Shown here one piece after another: positions 24,529-33,643 of a stretch of DNA of 64,000 nt. Every line of letters starts with the position of its first letter. Position 1 is the first letter of the stretch. The notes beneath the pieces were generated by a model that saw nothing but the letters and a program-made list of their open reading frames with translations, ran no database searches and had not been told where the DNA came from. The stretch spans positions 2,046,001 to 2,110,000 of the forward strand of contig JACKHM010000002.1 in assembly GCA_020638995.1 (NCBI GenBank), given 5' to 3'. The stretch is from Planctomycetaceae bacterium. Lineage in GTDB: Bacteria; Planctomycetota; Planctomycetia; Pirellulales; Pirellulaceae. The position numbers and the translations under genes were made by a program.

Positions 24529-25470
24529 CTACCAACGTTCGACGACAGACGCAGCTACGCAAATTGTATCATCTAGTTGAATCCGTATCGGCGTAGATGC
24601 GAACCATTCACGGTCAGCCGGAAGATAGCCAACGGCACAACCTAGCCTTTGCAATTCGTCAAGTTGTTGGTGAAATTGTTGCTGATCGATTCCAACCAGA
24701 GCGATTTGGCGTTCACTCGAATGTTCGAGCAGTTGCTCTTCGATTTGCGTCATTACTTCATGGCATGTATGACAGTCATGCCGGAATAGCAATACGTCCC
24801 ATTCGCCATCAGTGAGTTTCTCCTCAAGCCCGGATTCGAATATCAACGGCCAGCGTTTTCCCACCCACGTTTCCGGCTCCAGCAAAACTAACTCATCCGT
24901 CGACTCCAGTAGTCCACTGCCTCGTGTAAAGCGGCTCTGTCCGTAGACTGCGGTTGTAGCCGCAACTACGCAAGCCAACAACGCAATAGTGGCGAATCGA
25001 GGCAACACACGTTGCATTACGGTTGAGGATGCTTCCTCTATCCCTTGCCGACTCGTCCACAGAAACCCAAGGGCAATCATGTCAACAATCAGTGTATGCA
25101 ATGGATCTACTTCCAACTTGCCGAAGCATCCGCAGGATGCTGCGCCATTAATCAGCTTGTACCCGGATCCAATTGTAAATACCAGAAAACAACCAACGGT
25201 CGCTCGCCATGTCCAAGTCGTTCTAACACCCAATACCAACCAACTTCCAAGACTGATCTCCCAGCAAACGAGACATAGCGTGCCGAGTGCGTTGACAACA
25301 ATCATTGGCTCGATATACAGCTGATAACCCTTTAGGGCTGCTGCCACGAGAAGAAGCAGGCCTAGTGCAATGAAAACCATGTTGCAAAACGCCTCTTTGC
25401 AGCATTTAGCTTCACCGCTAACGCCTTCACTAGCTAATTGCGGGTCGGAGAACTTAGGGTCTTTTGCCAT
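24529..25470 (-). CDS. MauE/DoxX-like membrane protein fused to a thioredoxin-like domain
   Basis: The first 175 residues hold about four membrane helices with the conserved CGCFG motif at residues 113-117, typical of the MauE branch. A second domain of about 140 residues follows, with a thioredoxin-like WDVLLFRHDCHTC segment whose CxxC is Cys233 and Cys236, and the predicted helix (HEVMTQIEEQLLEH). This is a membrane-bound electron or disulfide-transfer protein facing the periplasm. The small membrane protein at 25474 is upstream with 3 bases between, so they form an operon. Its nearness to the cysteine-rich peptide gene suggests it could help form or repair disulfides in it; this is inference. 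Confidence 0.75.
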   Translation of the reverse strand: MAKDPKFSDPQLASEGVSGEAKCCKEAFCNMVFIALGLLLLVAAALKGYQLYIEPMIVVNALGTLCLVCWEISLGSWLVLGVRTTWTWRATVGCFLVFTIGSGYKLINGAASCGCFGKLEVDPLHTLIVDMIALGFLWTSRQGIEEASSTVMQRVLPRFATIALLACVVAATTAVYGQSRFTRGSGLLESTDELVLLEPETWVGKRWPLIFESGLEEKLTDGEWDVLLFRHDCHTCHEVMTQIEEQLLEHSSERQIALVGIDQQQFHQQLDELQRLGCAVGYLPADREWFASTPIRIQLDDTICVAASVVERW

Positions 25471-25473
25471 GCT

Positions 25474-25785
25474 CTAGCCCAACGGTCGCGACTCAATTTC
25501 GCTATGATTAACATCCGACTCTACGGACGAATGTTCCCTTGAAAACGACACACCAACGCCACTTTTAGGCATGCCGTTCAAGAAACGCAATGCGAAGGCT
25601 CCGAGAACAACAACTACGATCAGGATGGTTCGCATCACATACTGATCGCTAGAGACCGCCGGACCGTTGAGCCAACACAAGAATGGGAAAAACGCTATTG
25701 CCGCCCAACATCCAAACTCGACCCACGATAGCAATTCATCCAATTTGACGTGATTGGGTGGCGCCTCATCATCTGCATTCGACAT
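25474..25785 (-). CDS. small two-helix membrane protein
   Basis: The 103-residue protein has two membrane segments (FGCWAAIAFFPFLCWLN and TILIVVVVLGAFALRFL) and a polar C-terminal tail. It is the upstream member of a two-gene minus-strand operon with the MauE/thioredoxin-like gene, which starts only 3 bases downstream. It may serve as a partner subunit. No family is recognised. Confidence 0.6.
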   Translation of the reverse strand: MSNADDEAPPNHVKLDELLSWVEFGCWAAIAFFPFLCWLNGPAVSSDQYVMRTILIVVVVLGAFALRFLNGMPKSGVGVSFSREHSSVESDVNHSEIESRPLG

Positions 25786-26415
25786 AGTGGAACCTCTATA
25801 ATTTGTCAGCTGACCAACCCGGCACTCACTACACAGTTTATACGACTTGCTTTAGCTCGTCATCAACACCATCACCGATCAAGAAATCTTACGCGAGGCG
25901 GCTTCGACTTTCGCAACCGGCAACGTTTTCGAAAACGGCTTGCGCACATCGATGGGATTGACCGAACGCGTTTTGACGAATTTCGTGGCCTATCTCGAAA
26001 GACCACTTCGATGCAGCCTTTCAACTCAGTATTTCAAGCACCGGCCTACGAGACCAGATCCACTCAACGCGTCTCGCTGAGTTGGTTGGTCGACCACCGC
26101 GAAGTCAGTTGGGCGTCTCCAACTTTATTTCATTCGTTGAACAGACGCTTGGCAGAATCCACAATGTCGTGCGATCGCAATGCGGTGTGAAGTCGCACGC
26201 GGATTGTCTTGGCGCGATCGCTCACAATCAGTGGCAGATCAGTGGCACGATTGGACGTTTGGAGTCAATTCGGCTACAATTCATTGTCAATGTAGAAATG
26301 ATGTAAGAGTAAGCTATCAAAGGAATTGCCACGCTTTCCCAACACAGTTTCAATGCAATTGACTTAGCTTCAAATCCTAGAGGGGCAACTCTTTGCGTCG
26401 TTTGGAGACGGTCTC
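25786..26415. other. gene-poor stretch with a decayed or shadow frame
   Basis: I find no confident gene in these 630 bases. Plus-strand frames such as 26082-26306 have coding-like runs (SNFISFVEQTLGRIHNVV) but no start site or ribosome-binding site and no continuation, so they look like a decayed gene. No terminator or repeat is seen. Confidence 0.5.
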
Positions 26416-26997
26416 CTAGGCCGCTTTCGTTTCCAAACATCGGTCGCCGCTCGTGGACCAATCTGTTTCAAGATGCGTTCTGAGCGTGGTCGCAAAGAGC
26501 CAAAGATCGCCTGTGTCGAATCCGCCGGTCCAACCGAACTCTATCTTGAATTCGGTCTCAGCGACCAACGGCAGTGGGAATGTTACGTTCAGCTTGACGA
26601 TCTCGATCGAGAAATCGCCCTTGCTATACCCCCTCGTGAAAGCGACTTCACGTAATGTGTGTCGGTCGTATGCAAACCCCATCTCTGCGAGCCGGTCTTC
26701 GAGTGCCACTCTTGGATCAGCTGTAGCGAACACGGAGTTAGGGAGATTGCATGGAACAATGTACTTTGGAAAACAAGCTAACGAAGGCTTCTTTGCCGGC
26801 AGTCGCTGCCAAGACTTCCGACGATAGACATAGGTCATCAGTGCGATGAGTGCTGTAAATCCGGCCTTGATCCGTGGATCTAGGTTGGAAGAAGCTAGAA
26901 ATGAAATGCATGCAAGACAGCCCAAGCCCGCGATCGCGGCCCGAATCCAGGTCCGCTCGTCAAGCCAATCGAGGAACACACTTACTCGTTGAACCAT
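26416..26997 (-). CDS. hypothetical membrane protein
   Basis: The 193-residue protein has two N-terminal membrane helices (AAIAGLGCLACISFLAS and AGFTALIALMTYVYRRK) followed by a 130-residue soluble domain. That domain has beta-type strands (FSIEIVKLNVTFPLPLVAETEFKIEFGWTGG) and a LATTLRTHLETDW segment. No known family. The ATG at 26997 is the start and the hydrophobic helices follow at a normal distance. It stands alone between gene-poor stretches. Confidence 0.6.
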   Translation of the reverse strand: MVQRVSVFLDWLDERTWIRAAIAGLGCLACISFLASSNLDPRIKAGFTALIALMTYVYRRKSWQRLPAKKPSLACFPKYIVPCNLPNSVFATADPRVALEDRLAEMGFAYDRHTLREVAFTRGYSKGDFSIEIVKLNVTFPLPLVAETEFKIEFGWTGGFDTGDLWLFATTLRTHLETDWSTSGDRCLETKAA

Positions 26998-27217
26998 TTC
27001 GGGAATCTACGTTTCGAGTCGCACCAGTGAGATCCGGTTAAAAGTGGCGAGATTCTATGGGGTGACCGAAACCGGCACAACGGGAATTCATCGCTGCCCC
27101 GACGCCCGCACTTCGTCGTTCAGGTCTCTCGCGTTTATCGGATAAGGAGTAACCCGATTTCGAGCGGCAAGGGCTAAAACGGACCAGTTGGAAAATTGAC
27201 CGCGCTAGGCAGTTCCT

Positions 27218-27403
27218 GTGATCATCGTCGCCAAGCGAGCCCTTGCGAGTGGTGGCGGTAGTGACAGTTCGGCAACGACGGACTACTTCGCTACCTGCGA
27301 TACGGATGATGGTTCGCGCGATGAATATCAAGTCTGGGACGGTAAAACCTATGGAAAGATAGCCGTCGATGACGCAGGTGTACCGTTCGTCCGATCGAAG
27401 TAA
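27218..27403 (+). CDS. possible 61-residue small protein
   Basis: A frame starting at GTG 27218 encodes 61 residues with a polar middle and a plausible beta-strand end (YQVWDGKTYGKIAVDDAGVPFVRSK). No ribosome-binding site is clear, and no family is recognised. It may be a shadow. Confidence 0.25.
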   Translation: MIIVAKRALASGGGSDSSATTDYFATCDTDDGSRDEYQVWDGKTYGKIAVDDAGVPFVRSK

Positions 27404-27513
27404 AGATGGGGCTTTGATCGGGTTCGCTTGCAGCGGCTAATACGACGTCGCTATAGCTGCTCGTATCGCAACAACACAATTCGAACGCGGCAAACGCCGG
27501 CCCGCATCGAGCC

Positions 27514-27568
27514 CATCACTTTCCAAACGACCAACCTTGGCGAGCCTTCGTCACCCGGAAAGTGATGA
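27514..27568. repeat. intergenic palindromic repeat, expanded copy
   Basis: CATCACTTTCC (27514-27524) pairs perfectly with GGAAAGTGATG (27558-27568) across a 33-base loop. The right arm with its flank GGAAAGTGATGACTACATT matches the repeat copy at 55501-55519 (GGAAAGTGATGGCTACATT), so this looks like the same family with an insertion at its centre. Confidence 0.6.
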
Positions 27569-27851
27569 CTACATTTGCTTTTTTCCGATCTTGCACCCAA
27601 TCGCACTCCCGGGCTCTTTCGTTCTTCCCGCTCTATCGTCCTCGACATGGACACAGCGAACGGCAACAGGTGAAACACTCAGCGAACTAATTCGGTGGGA
27701 GATTTGACATGGATTTGCGGCTTTTTTGACGACGTTCGAGCAACTTGTGACAGCGGGGTTCGGCTGCTAGAATCGCCCGTTTTGCCGCCTTCGAATGGGC
27801 GACCCTCTGCGAAAATAACGTCCACAAGCGAACCAATAAGGGAAGATTTCC

Positions 27852-28934
27852 GTGAGCGATTCGAAAAAGCTGAAGATTGCCGTAATTGGTGGTGACGGTA
27901 CAGGGCCCGAAGTCACCGCCGAAGCACTGAAGGTTCTCGCAGCGGTTGCCAAACGAGACGGCATTACCTATGAAACCACCGACTTCGATTTCGGCGGAGA
28001 ACGCTACCTGCGGACCAAGGAAACTCTTCCGGCCGGCGCCGTCGATGAGCTAAAGAAGTTCGACGCGATTTACTTGGGTGCTGTCGGGCATCCCGACGTT
28101 GCTCCAGGAATCCTCGAGAAGGGCTTGCTCCTTGAACTCCGCTTTCAGCTTGACCAGTACATCAACTTGCGACCAGTCAAACTCTATCCCGGAGTCGAAA
28201 CGCCGCTCTCCGGTAAAGGTCCAGAAGACATTGATTTCGTGGTCGTGCGCGAGAACACCGAAGACATGTACGCTGGCATCGGTGGCTTTCTCAAAAAGTA
28301 CACCGCCGACGAAGTCGCAACGCAGACCGCGATCTACACGCGGAAGGGCTGCGAACGGTGTATTCGGTGGGCGTTTGAGTACACCCGAAAACGCAATAAC
28401 CCGAAAGGTAAGCGTTTGACGCTAGTCGCCAAAACCAACGTGCTGACTTACGGACACGACCTTTGGTGGCGAACATTTCAGGATGTGGCCAAAGAGTACA
28501 CTGACGTCGAGGCAGATTACAACCACGTCGATGCCTGCTGTATGTGGATGGTAAAGAATCCTGAATACTACGACGTGATCGTCACGACGAACATGTTCGG
28601 TGACATCATCACGGATTTGGGCGCGATGATCCAAGGTGGAATGGGAGTCGCAGCGGGTGGAAATTTGAATCCCGATCCGGGCGGAACGAGCATGTTCGAG
28701 CCGATGGGTGGAAGTGCGCCCAAGTACACCGGACAGAATGTCATCAATCCCATCGCCGCCATCGGCGCGGCCGCGATGCTCCTCGAACAAACCGGTCACG
28801 AAGCTTCCGGACAGAGCATCCTGAAAGCAATCCAGATCGTCACAGGCACAAAGATGAAGAGTCAAGCGGCCGGCAAGATGGGGTTCAGTACAACAGAAGT
28901 CGGCGATTTGGTCATCGAAGCACTCGACGCGTGA
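27852..28934 (+). CDS. leuB: 3-isopropylmalate dehydrogenase (LeuB-type)
   Basis: This 360-residue enzyme of the isocitrate/isopropylmalate dehydrogenase superfamily oxidises 3-isopropylmalate with NAD in leucine synthesis. The N-terminus KIAVIGGDGTGPEVTAEALKVL, the loop GHPDVAPGILEKGLLLELRFQLDQYINLRPVKL, the catalytic ENTEDMYAG, the Lys of VAKTNVLTYGHDLWW and the metal-binding YYDVIVTTNMFGDIITDLGA are in place. The C-terminal SAPKYTGQNVINPIAAIGAAAMLLEQ is typical. The start is GTG 27852. Tartrate or isocitrate dehydrogenase is the alternative, but the loop sequence fits the LeuB variant. It is not with other leu genes here. Confidence 0.85.
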   Translation: MSDSKKLKIAVIGGDGTGPEVTAEALKVLAAVAKRDGITYETTDFDFGGERYLRTKETLPAGAVDELKKFDAIYLGAVGHPDVAPGILEKGLLLELRFQLDQYINLRPVKLYPGVETPLSGKGPEDIDFVVVRENTEDMYAGIGGFLKKYTADEVATQTAIYTRKGCERCIRWAFEYTRKRNNPKGKRLTLVAKTNVLTYGHDLWWRTFQDVAKEYTDVEADYNHVDACCMWMVKNPEYYDVIVTTNMFGDIITDLGAMIQGGMGVAAGGNLNPDPGGTSMFEPMGGSAPKYTGQNVINPIAAIGAAAMLLEQTGHEASGQSILKAIQIVTGTKMKSQAAGKMGFSTTEVGDLVIEALDA

Positions 28935-29073
28935 AACTCAGAAACTCCGAGCTATCAGGACGATTTAGCTCGACTCGCGAGAGTTTAGCCTGAATCGCAA
29001 TCCGCTGAACGCTTGCGAGTTTCAACTGCGCCACTCACCCGAAAGTGTCGAGGCGCAGCCTACTTCTGCGTGC

Positions 29074-30081
29074 TCACTGTTTGAGCTTACGCAACTCGCG
29101 TTTTGCAACCAGATAATCGGAAGCTGCCGTGCGGACTTGTGCCGGTAGCCGATTTTCGAAGTAGTGCCCCGATGCGCTATCGCTGAGCAACTGCTCCAAC
29201 CAACCTTTGGGAATCTTAGGCTCAGCGAGTTCGAGCAATCCACCCAACTCGTGCAGAACCGTGGGATAGCTCCGCCGCTTGATCTCTTGCTGGCTCTTGA
29301 CGGCCGTCGAACGAAGTCGCTGGTTCGTTGCAACGAATTGCTCCGCAATCTGCTTCGCTTCTTCGTCACCTGCCAGATAGAGAGCGATCGGAAACTGTCC
29401 AAAACCACATCGCACTTCCTCATCCAACTGATGCACGATGCCTCGCTGCAAACCACGAGCTTCACATTGAACTTCCAGGATGTCACCGCGCCAGTGCTTC
29501 GCCGCACGAAAGACGATTTGATACTCCTTGGCTCCTTCTAAGGTATCCTGACGGCAACGGCGCATCTTGAAATACACGCCGTACCCGTTTTGAACCGTTC
29601 CACTCGCAGTCACCGACTCCATTGGTGCGACCAACTCGTATTTAGTCGTGACCGTGTTCTTGGTGCCAGCGTCGCCGTGGCCGGTCAATTTGGCTGCCTC
29701 CCAGCCGCCTGTCGCCGCCAGCCCGATTCCCTTTGAGTCTTCCTTCTTCTTCTCGATGACGATGCCACCGTTATACTCGGACGCTAATGTCGTGCGCGGT
29801 GCATAATCCACGACATGAAGACTCTGCTGAGGGCTTGTCATCCGAAAGAAGAACTCAGTCAGATCGGATTCGGATCCCGAATCGAGGATTGACGAGATCT
29901 CGAATTTGGCTTCCAGCAATCTTTCGTCGGGATATAACAACGCAAACTCGTCATCGGTCACGTCGCGACAGCCGACCGCCGGCATTGTATCGAAGCGAAC
30001 TCGTGGCGACTTTGCATTTCCAGCGGTCGCGAACGTGACGACTGCGAGAGCAAATATAGAAATCGTTGTGCGATCCATCAC
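29074..30081 (-). CDS. secreted hypothetical protein
   Basis: The 335-residue protein begins with a signal peptide (TTISIFALAVVTFATAGNAKS). The mature protein has a helical C-terminal part (KQIAEQFVATNQRLRSTAVKSQQEIKRRS) and a beta-rich middle (TTKYELVAPMESVTASG). I recognise no family. Such exported, moderately conserved proteins are common in planctomycetes. It converges with the LeuB-type gene, with 139 bases between. Confidence 0.65.
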   Translation of the reverse strand: MMDRTTISIFALAVVTFATAGNAKSPRVRFDTMPAVGCRDVTDDEFALLYPDERLLEAKFEISSILDSGSESDLTEFFFRMTSPQQSLHVVDYAPRTTLASEYNGGIVIEKKKEDSKGIGLAATGGWEAAKLTGHGDAGTKNTVTTKYELVAPMESVTASGTVQNGYGVYFKMRRCRQDTLEGAKEYQIVFRAAKHWRGDILEVQCEARGLQRGIVHQLDEEVRCGFGQFPIALYLAGDEEAKQIAEQFVATNQRLRSTAVKSQQEIKRRSYPTVLHELGGLLELAEPKIPKGWLEQLLSDSASGHYFENRLPAQVRTAASDYLVAKRELRKLKQ

Positions 30082-30394
30082 GAGAGACTCCTATGACTGA
30101 GATTCGTTCGAGCGATCGACGTTCCGATCATCCCTACGTGCGCCGAACAATCCTGGTCGGCGACTCGTTCAGCCGCGTGATGCAGTTGCTATCAAGCGAA
30201 ACTGTTCCGTCATGGAATCTGGTGTGGTAGAGGTCTTTGCACGCATTGCTTGCTAGCGTGCCCTCCGCCCCCGAAGAGCAACATTGGGAATCTGCTGCTC
30301 GAAGGGAATGTTAGCGCCTGGGATGGCAGAGTCAAGTCAACCCTAAACGACCAAGCCCTCGAACACGTCGGAGGATTACCGCGAATCAGAATCC
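30082..30394. other. 313-base gap upstream of the secreted protein gene
   Basis: No gene is supported. The region separates the mtn operon end from the start of the secreted protein gene on the same strand. It should contain that gene's promoter. No clear terminator hairpin for the mtn operon is visible. Confidence 0.5.
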
Positions 30395-31135
30395 CTATGC
30401 CCTACAGACCTTCACTTCTGCAAAACTCTCGATCTCTGGGTGAACATGCGAGGCAGAGGCATGAACATTGCCAGGCCGAATCACCAGCGTCGTCTGAAGT
30501 CCTGCGGCCCGCGCCGCATCTAACTCGGCAACAACATCGCTCATGAACAGAATCTCTTCGGGCCGCAATCCGAATGCCACAGCAATTGCCGAGTAGCTTG
30601 ACGACTCTCTCTTGGAACCGGTTGTCGTATCGTAATGTCCGCGAAAGCAGTGCAACAAATCGCCGGCAACCGTATGACCAAAGAACAACCGCTGTGCCGC
30701 GATACTCCCCGACGAATAAACGCGGACGTCGACACCCATCTGATTCCAAGCCGTCAATGCATCGGTGACGTCGTCATAGACGTGAGCGCGTAACTCGCCA
30801 TCCTCGAAGCCAGCTTTCCAAATCAGACCCTGCAATTGCTTCAGTCCGGTCGCCTTGGTATCGCCGTCCATCAATCGATTGACTTCGTCATGAACGAGTT
30901 GCTGCCTCTGACCATCCGTCACGAGGTCCTCGCGCCAAACCGCGAACGACTCGAAACCGGCGTCAACTGCGATGAGCTCACACGCAGCTTGCAAGTCAGC
31001 GTCACCCCAGGTGCGGACCAAATATTCCGCTAGTTCACGTCGGATGTAAGGAAACATCACATCGTAGACAAAGCTAATCGAAGAAGTCGTGCCTTCGATG
31101 TCCAGTAGAATTCCGCGACCGGTGAATTCCAGCAC
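30395..31135 (-). CDS. mtnC: MtnC, enolase-phosphatase / acireductone synthase
   Basis: The 246-residue enzyme of the HAD superfamily turns 2,3-diketo-5-methylthiopentyl-1-phosphate into acireductone in methionine salvage. The N-terminal nucleophile motif LLDIEGTTSSISFVYDVMFPYIRREL is diagnostic. The Ser motif VYSSGSIAAQRLFFGH and the acidic pair of LFMSDVVAELDAARAAG complete the active site. The start is GTG 31135 (VLEFTGRGI), because the open frame upstream to 31309 covers the mtnD end and is not like this family. It is the last gene of an operon with mtnD (32 bases before) and mtnB. Confidence 0.92.
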   Translation of the reverse strand: MLEFTGRGILLDIEGTTSSISFVYDVMFPYIRRELAEYLVRTWGDADLQAACELIAVDAGFESFAVWREDLVTDGQRQQLVHDEVNRLMDGDTKATGLKQLQGLIWKAGFEDGELRAHVYDDVTDALTAWNQMGVDVRVYSSGSIAAQRLFFGHTVAGDLLHCFRGHYDTTTGSKRESSSYSAIAVAFGLRPEEILFMSDVVAELDAARAAGLQTTLVIRPGNVHASASHVHPEIESFAEVKVCRA

Positions 31136-31167
31136 GCTGCTAACTCCCGAGTCCGCCCGGCATCCGA

Positions 31168-31749
31168 TCAGACTTTGACAACGGAATCGATGTCTTCCGC
31201 CGGTGGAAGGTAATCCGGCCCCCAGCAAACGGACGTGTACTTTTGATGCACCGGCTCTTTGACATAGTGCGGCGTCCAACCAGCGGCATCTTCGAACAGT
31301 CGAATACATCGAATCGTTCGATCGCTACACAAGTTGAACCAGTGTCGCGTGCCCTTCGGAACATTGATCAAATCACCGCTTTCGACCGTTACTCCAAACA
31401 CGGGCCCGTTATCGGGATTTACGTGAAACACTCCTCGCCCCTTCACGGTAAAGCGAACTTCGTCTTCGCTATGCGTGTGTTCGTCAGCGAACTTGGCGCA
31501 CATCGCATCCAAGCCAGGTGTCTCTGGAGTGACATTGATTACGTCGGCCGTAACGAACCCACCCTTCGCTTTCAGACGCTCGATTTCAGCGGAATACGCG
31601 TCGAGGATCTCTTCATTCGTTGCTTCAACTCCGACGCGACCTTCGACATCCCACTTCTCGTACCAGATTCCAAACGGAGCGAGGAATTCGCGAATCTCCT
31701 CGACATCTGTAATCTCACGGTTTTCGTCGGGCACATTGATCTTGGCCAC
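31168..31749 (-). CDS. mtnD: MtnD, acireductone dioxygenase
   Basis: The 193-residue cupin enzyme oxidises acireductone to the keto acid precursor of methionine using a metal ion. The metal ligands lie in EHTHSEDEVRF and KGTRHWF; the family needs three His and one Glu. The opening IREFLAPFGIWYEKW segment is family-like. The start is GTG 31749 with a strong purine-rich ribosome-binding site (GGAGG) upstream. The gene lies between mtnB and mtnC. Confidence 0.92.
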   Translation of the reverse strand: MAKINVPDENREITDVEEIREFLAPFGIWYEKWDVEGRVGVEATNEEILDAYSAEIERLKAKGGFVTADVINVTPETPGLDAMCAKFADEHTHSEDEVRFTVKGRGVFHVNPDNGPVFGVTVESGDLINVPKGTRHWFNLCSDRTIRCIRLFEDAAGWTPHYVKEPVHQKYTSVCWGPDYLPPAEDIDSVVKV

Positions 31750-31808
31750 AGTCTTCCTCCAGTTTTTCTGATTCGCGTGCGTACATTACTACTGACATGC
31801 GTCAACCC

Positions 31809-32522
31809 TTAAACAGTTCGAGCAACGGCACCTTCAAGCATCAAGCGCCGCGCCTCGCATTCGAGTAGAAACTCAAGAATCTCAATGTGTCGGCGTGCTT
31901 CGTCGAGATCGCGGCCCCATGTGTAGAGGCCATGACGGCGTATTAGGTAGCCATATCGCAGTGGGTTGATTTCATCTTTCAGTCGTAGTCGCACTTGGTT
32001 CGCCAGGACCGGGATGTCTTGCGTGTTCTCAAAGATCTCGAGCCGAAAGCAGTGCTCGTGAGTGTTGATGCCAGCCAAGCCCTTCAGCATCTCGTAACCT
32101 TCGAGCGTGACGGCACCGTCCTCGAAGTAAAAACTCGAGAGCAATGTAGCCCAAACGGAATGCGTGTGCAGAATTGCACCAACATCTAGCTCTTGGGCGA
32201 CGACGCAATGCAACAAAGTCTCGGCCGAGGACTTTGGTTGATTGGCGGCTACAGGCATCCCGTGTCCATCAACTCGTACGAAATCCCGGTCGGTCAACCG
32301 GCCTTTGTCCTTGCCGCTCGCGGTCACTAACAACTCACAAGGATCGCGATCGAGAACTACGCTGTAGTTGCTGCTCGTACCCACAGACCAACCGCGTTGA
32401 AAGAAGTAAGCGCCGGTTTCTCGCAAACCAGCGATGTGATCTTCCAACGCCGACAACGGATGATAGCCTGCAACAACGGTACCAAGATCGTTGCTATCAA
32501 TATCTGACGTGGACACGCGCAC
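31809..32522 (-). CDS. mtnB: MtnB, methylthioribulose-1-phosphate dehydratase
   Basis: The 237-residue class II aldolase family enzyme dehydrates methylthioribulose 1-phosphate. The Zn site is visible: HTHSVWATLL and RRHGLYTWG give the three His, and the SSAETLLH segment holds the nearby Glu. The N-terminal GWSVGTSSNYSV loop matches the phosphate-binding region. The start is GTG 32522, and it is the first gene of the mtnB-mtnD-mtnC operon (59 and 32 bases between genes). The isomerase and kinase for earlier salvage steps are not in this window. Confidence 0.92.
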   Translation of the reverse strand: MRVSTSDIDSNDLGTVVAGYHPLSALEDHIAGLRETGAYFFQRGWSVGTSSNYSVVLDRDPCELLVTASGKDKGRLTDRDFVRVDGHGMPVAANQPKSSAETLLHCVVAQELDVGAILHTHSVWATLLSSFYFEDGAVTLEGYEMLKGLAGINTHEHCFRLEIFENTQDIPVLANQVRLRLKDEINPLRYGYLIRRHGLYTWGRDLDEARRHIEILEFLLECEARRLMLEGAVARTV

Positions 32523-32911
32523 CTATCGGGAGCTCAAACCAAACGGACCAGCAATCGGCAAATTCACGTGCGAACAGTCTAACAAATGTTCGTCGGCAAT
32601 CAATTGTGGGCTAGTCGTTCGAAGACATGCGTTTATCTCATCGCCATGCAACAAGAACAACGACGGGGCCTCCGACGACAATTGCCACGAATGCCAACCC
32701 GGCCGCCATTTCGCCAGCAAACTCGTTCCTTGGACTCGCAACCAAACAACTCAAGGAGATCCCCAGCACCATGCTGCCCCCCGGCGACGAGCGAAGCAGC
32801 GGTCTTACGTTTACGTATCAAGATCGCTGCATTACCAACAAGGGTCGTAGTCGAGAGGACCACGCCGAGGATGCGATGGTACACCACTTAGTTCGCCGTC
32901 TGTGTCCGTAG
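32523..32911. other. gap between mtnB and the MiaE gene
   Basis: This 389-base gap lies between two minus-strand genes. Overlapping plus-strand and minus-strand frames of 70-120 codons are low-complexity and have no clear starts; I read them as shadows. The promoter of the mtn operon should be in the part near 32523-32650. No terminator for the MiaE gene is clear. Confidence 0.5.
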
Positions 32912-33499
32912 TCAGCTATGCACGCGAGGAAGATCCTCTCCGCCGGCGATGATCTTGGCCTCTTCCTCGGCGAGTTCGTCGAGCCTTTCCCGTATGGCCG
33001 CATCGTCGCCAAACATTTTGGCAAGTCGGACATAAGTTGTGTGGTGCCGCGCCTCTGACTCGAAGAGGCTATCGTAAAACTCGGCGAGTTCCTTGTCTTC
33101 GAGATTCTCGCGCAATAAGCCAAAGCGTTCACAGGATCTCGCTTCGATCAGTCCGGCGACGAGCAACCGATCTATGGCGCGTTGCGGCTCTTGCTTGCGG
33201 ACTAAATCGTTCAGCCGACGACCATATTGGCTCGGTTTCAAACGCCGAAATTCGATCCCGCGTTGCTTTAAGATATCGATCACCAAATGAAAGTGTTCGA
33301 GTTCTTCATTGACGATCGTCGTCATTTCACGACAGAGCTCTTCGTTGTCTACGTACGCAAACAACAGATTCATCGCCGTGCCGGCCGCCTTCTTTTCGCA
33401 GTGCGCGTGATCGATCAGCACCTCGGCAAGGTTTTCGTCGACCTGTTTCAGCCATCGTTCCGGCGATGCGGAGTGCAAGTTGAGCATGGGTTGAATCAT
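32912..33499 (-). CDS. miaE: MiaE-type tRNA hydroxylase
   Basis: The 195-residue protein is a diiron hydroxylase that modifies ms2i6A at position 37 of tRNAs. The family pattern is clear: LHSASPERWLKQVDENLAEVLIDHAHCEKKAAGTAMNLLFAY at the start, NEELEHFHLVIDILKQRG with metal ligands, and SCERFGLL...FESEARHHTTYVRLA with the second Glu/His set. It stands alone between gaps. The ATG at 33499 is the start. Confidence 0.9.
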   Translation of the reverse strand: MIQPMLNLHSASPERWLKQVDENLAEVLIDHAHCEKKAAGTAMNLLFAYVDNEELCREMTTIVNEELEHFHLVIDILKQRGIEFRRLKPSQYGRRLNDLVRKQEPQRAIDRLLVAGLIEARSCERFGLLRENLEDKELAEFYDSLFESEARHHTTYVRLAKMFGDDAAIRERLDELAEEEAKIIAGGEDLPRVHS

Positions 33500-33643
33500 A
33501 AAATCAGCGGGTAAAAACCTGCAACGGGGGATGCCCGCATCATTGGCCAGGATAACTTTTTTGACTTTTTGAGGAAAATCCCCCGAATTACGACCCGGTT
33601 TTGCAGCCGTTTTTCCATAGATATATATGGAGGGACGATTGTC

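Larger units (their letters stand above)
26998..27851. other. 854-base gene-poor gap
   Basis: This gap separates the membrane protein from the LeuB-like gene. It holds one weak small frame (27218-27403) and a large palindromic repeat (27514-27568). The rest shows no gene. The last 100 bases are the promoter region of the LeuB-like gene. Confidence 0.5.

Noticed and set aside
25786..26415. Plus-strand frame 25750-26190 as a gene
   Set aside because: It starts over the 5' end of a real minus-strand gene and has an arginine-rich shadow composition.
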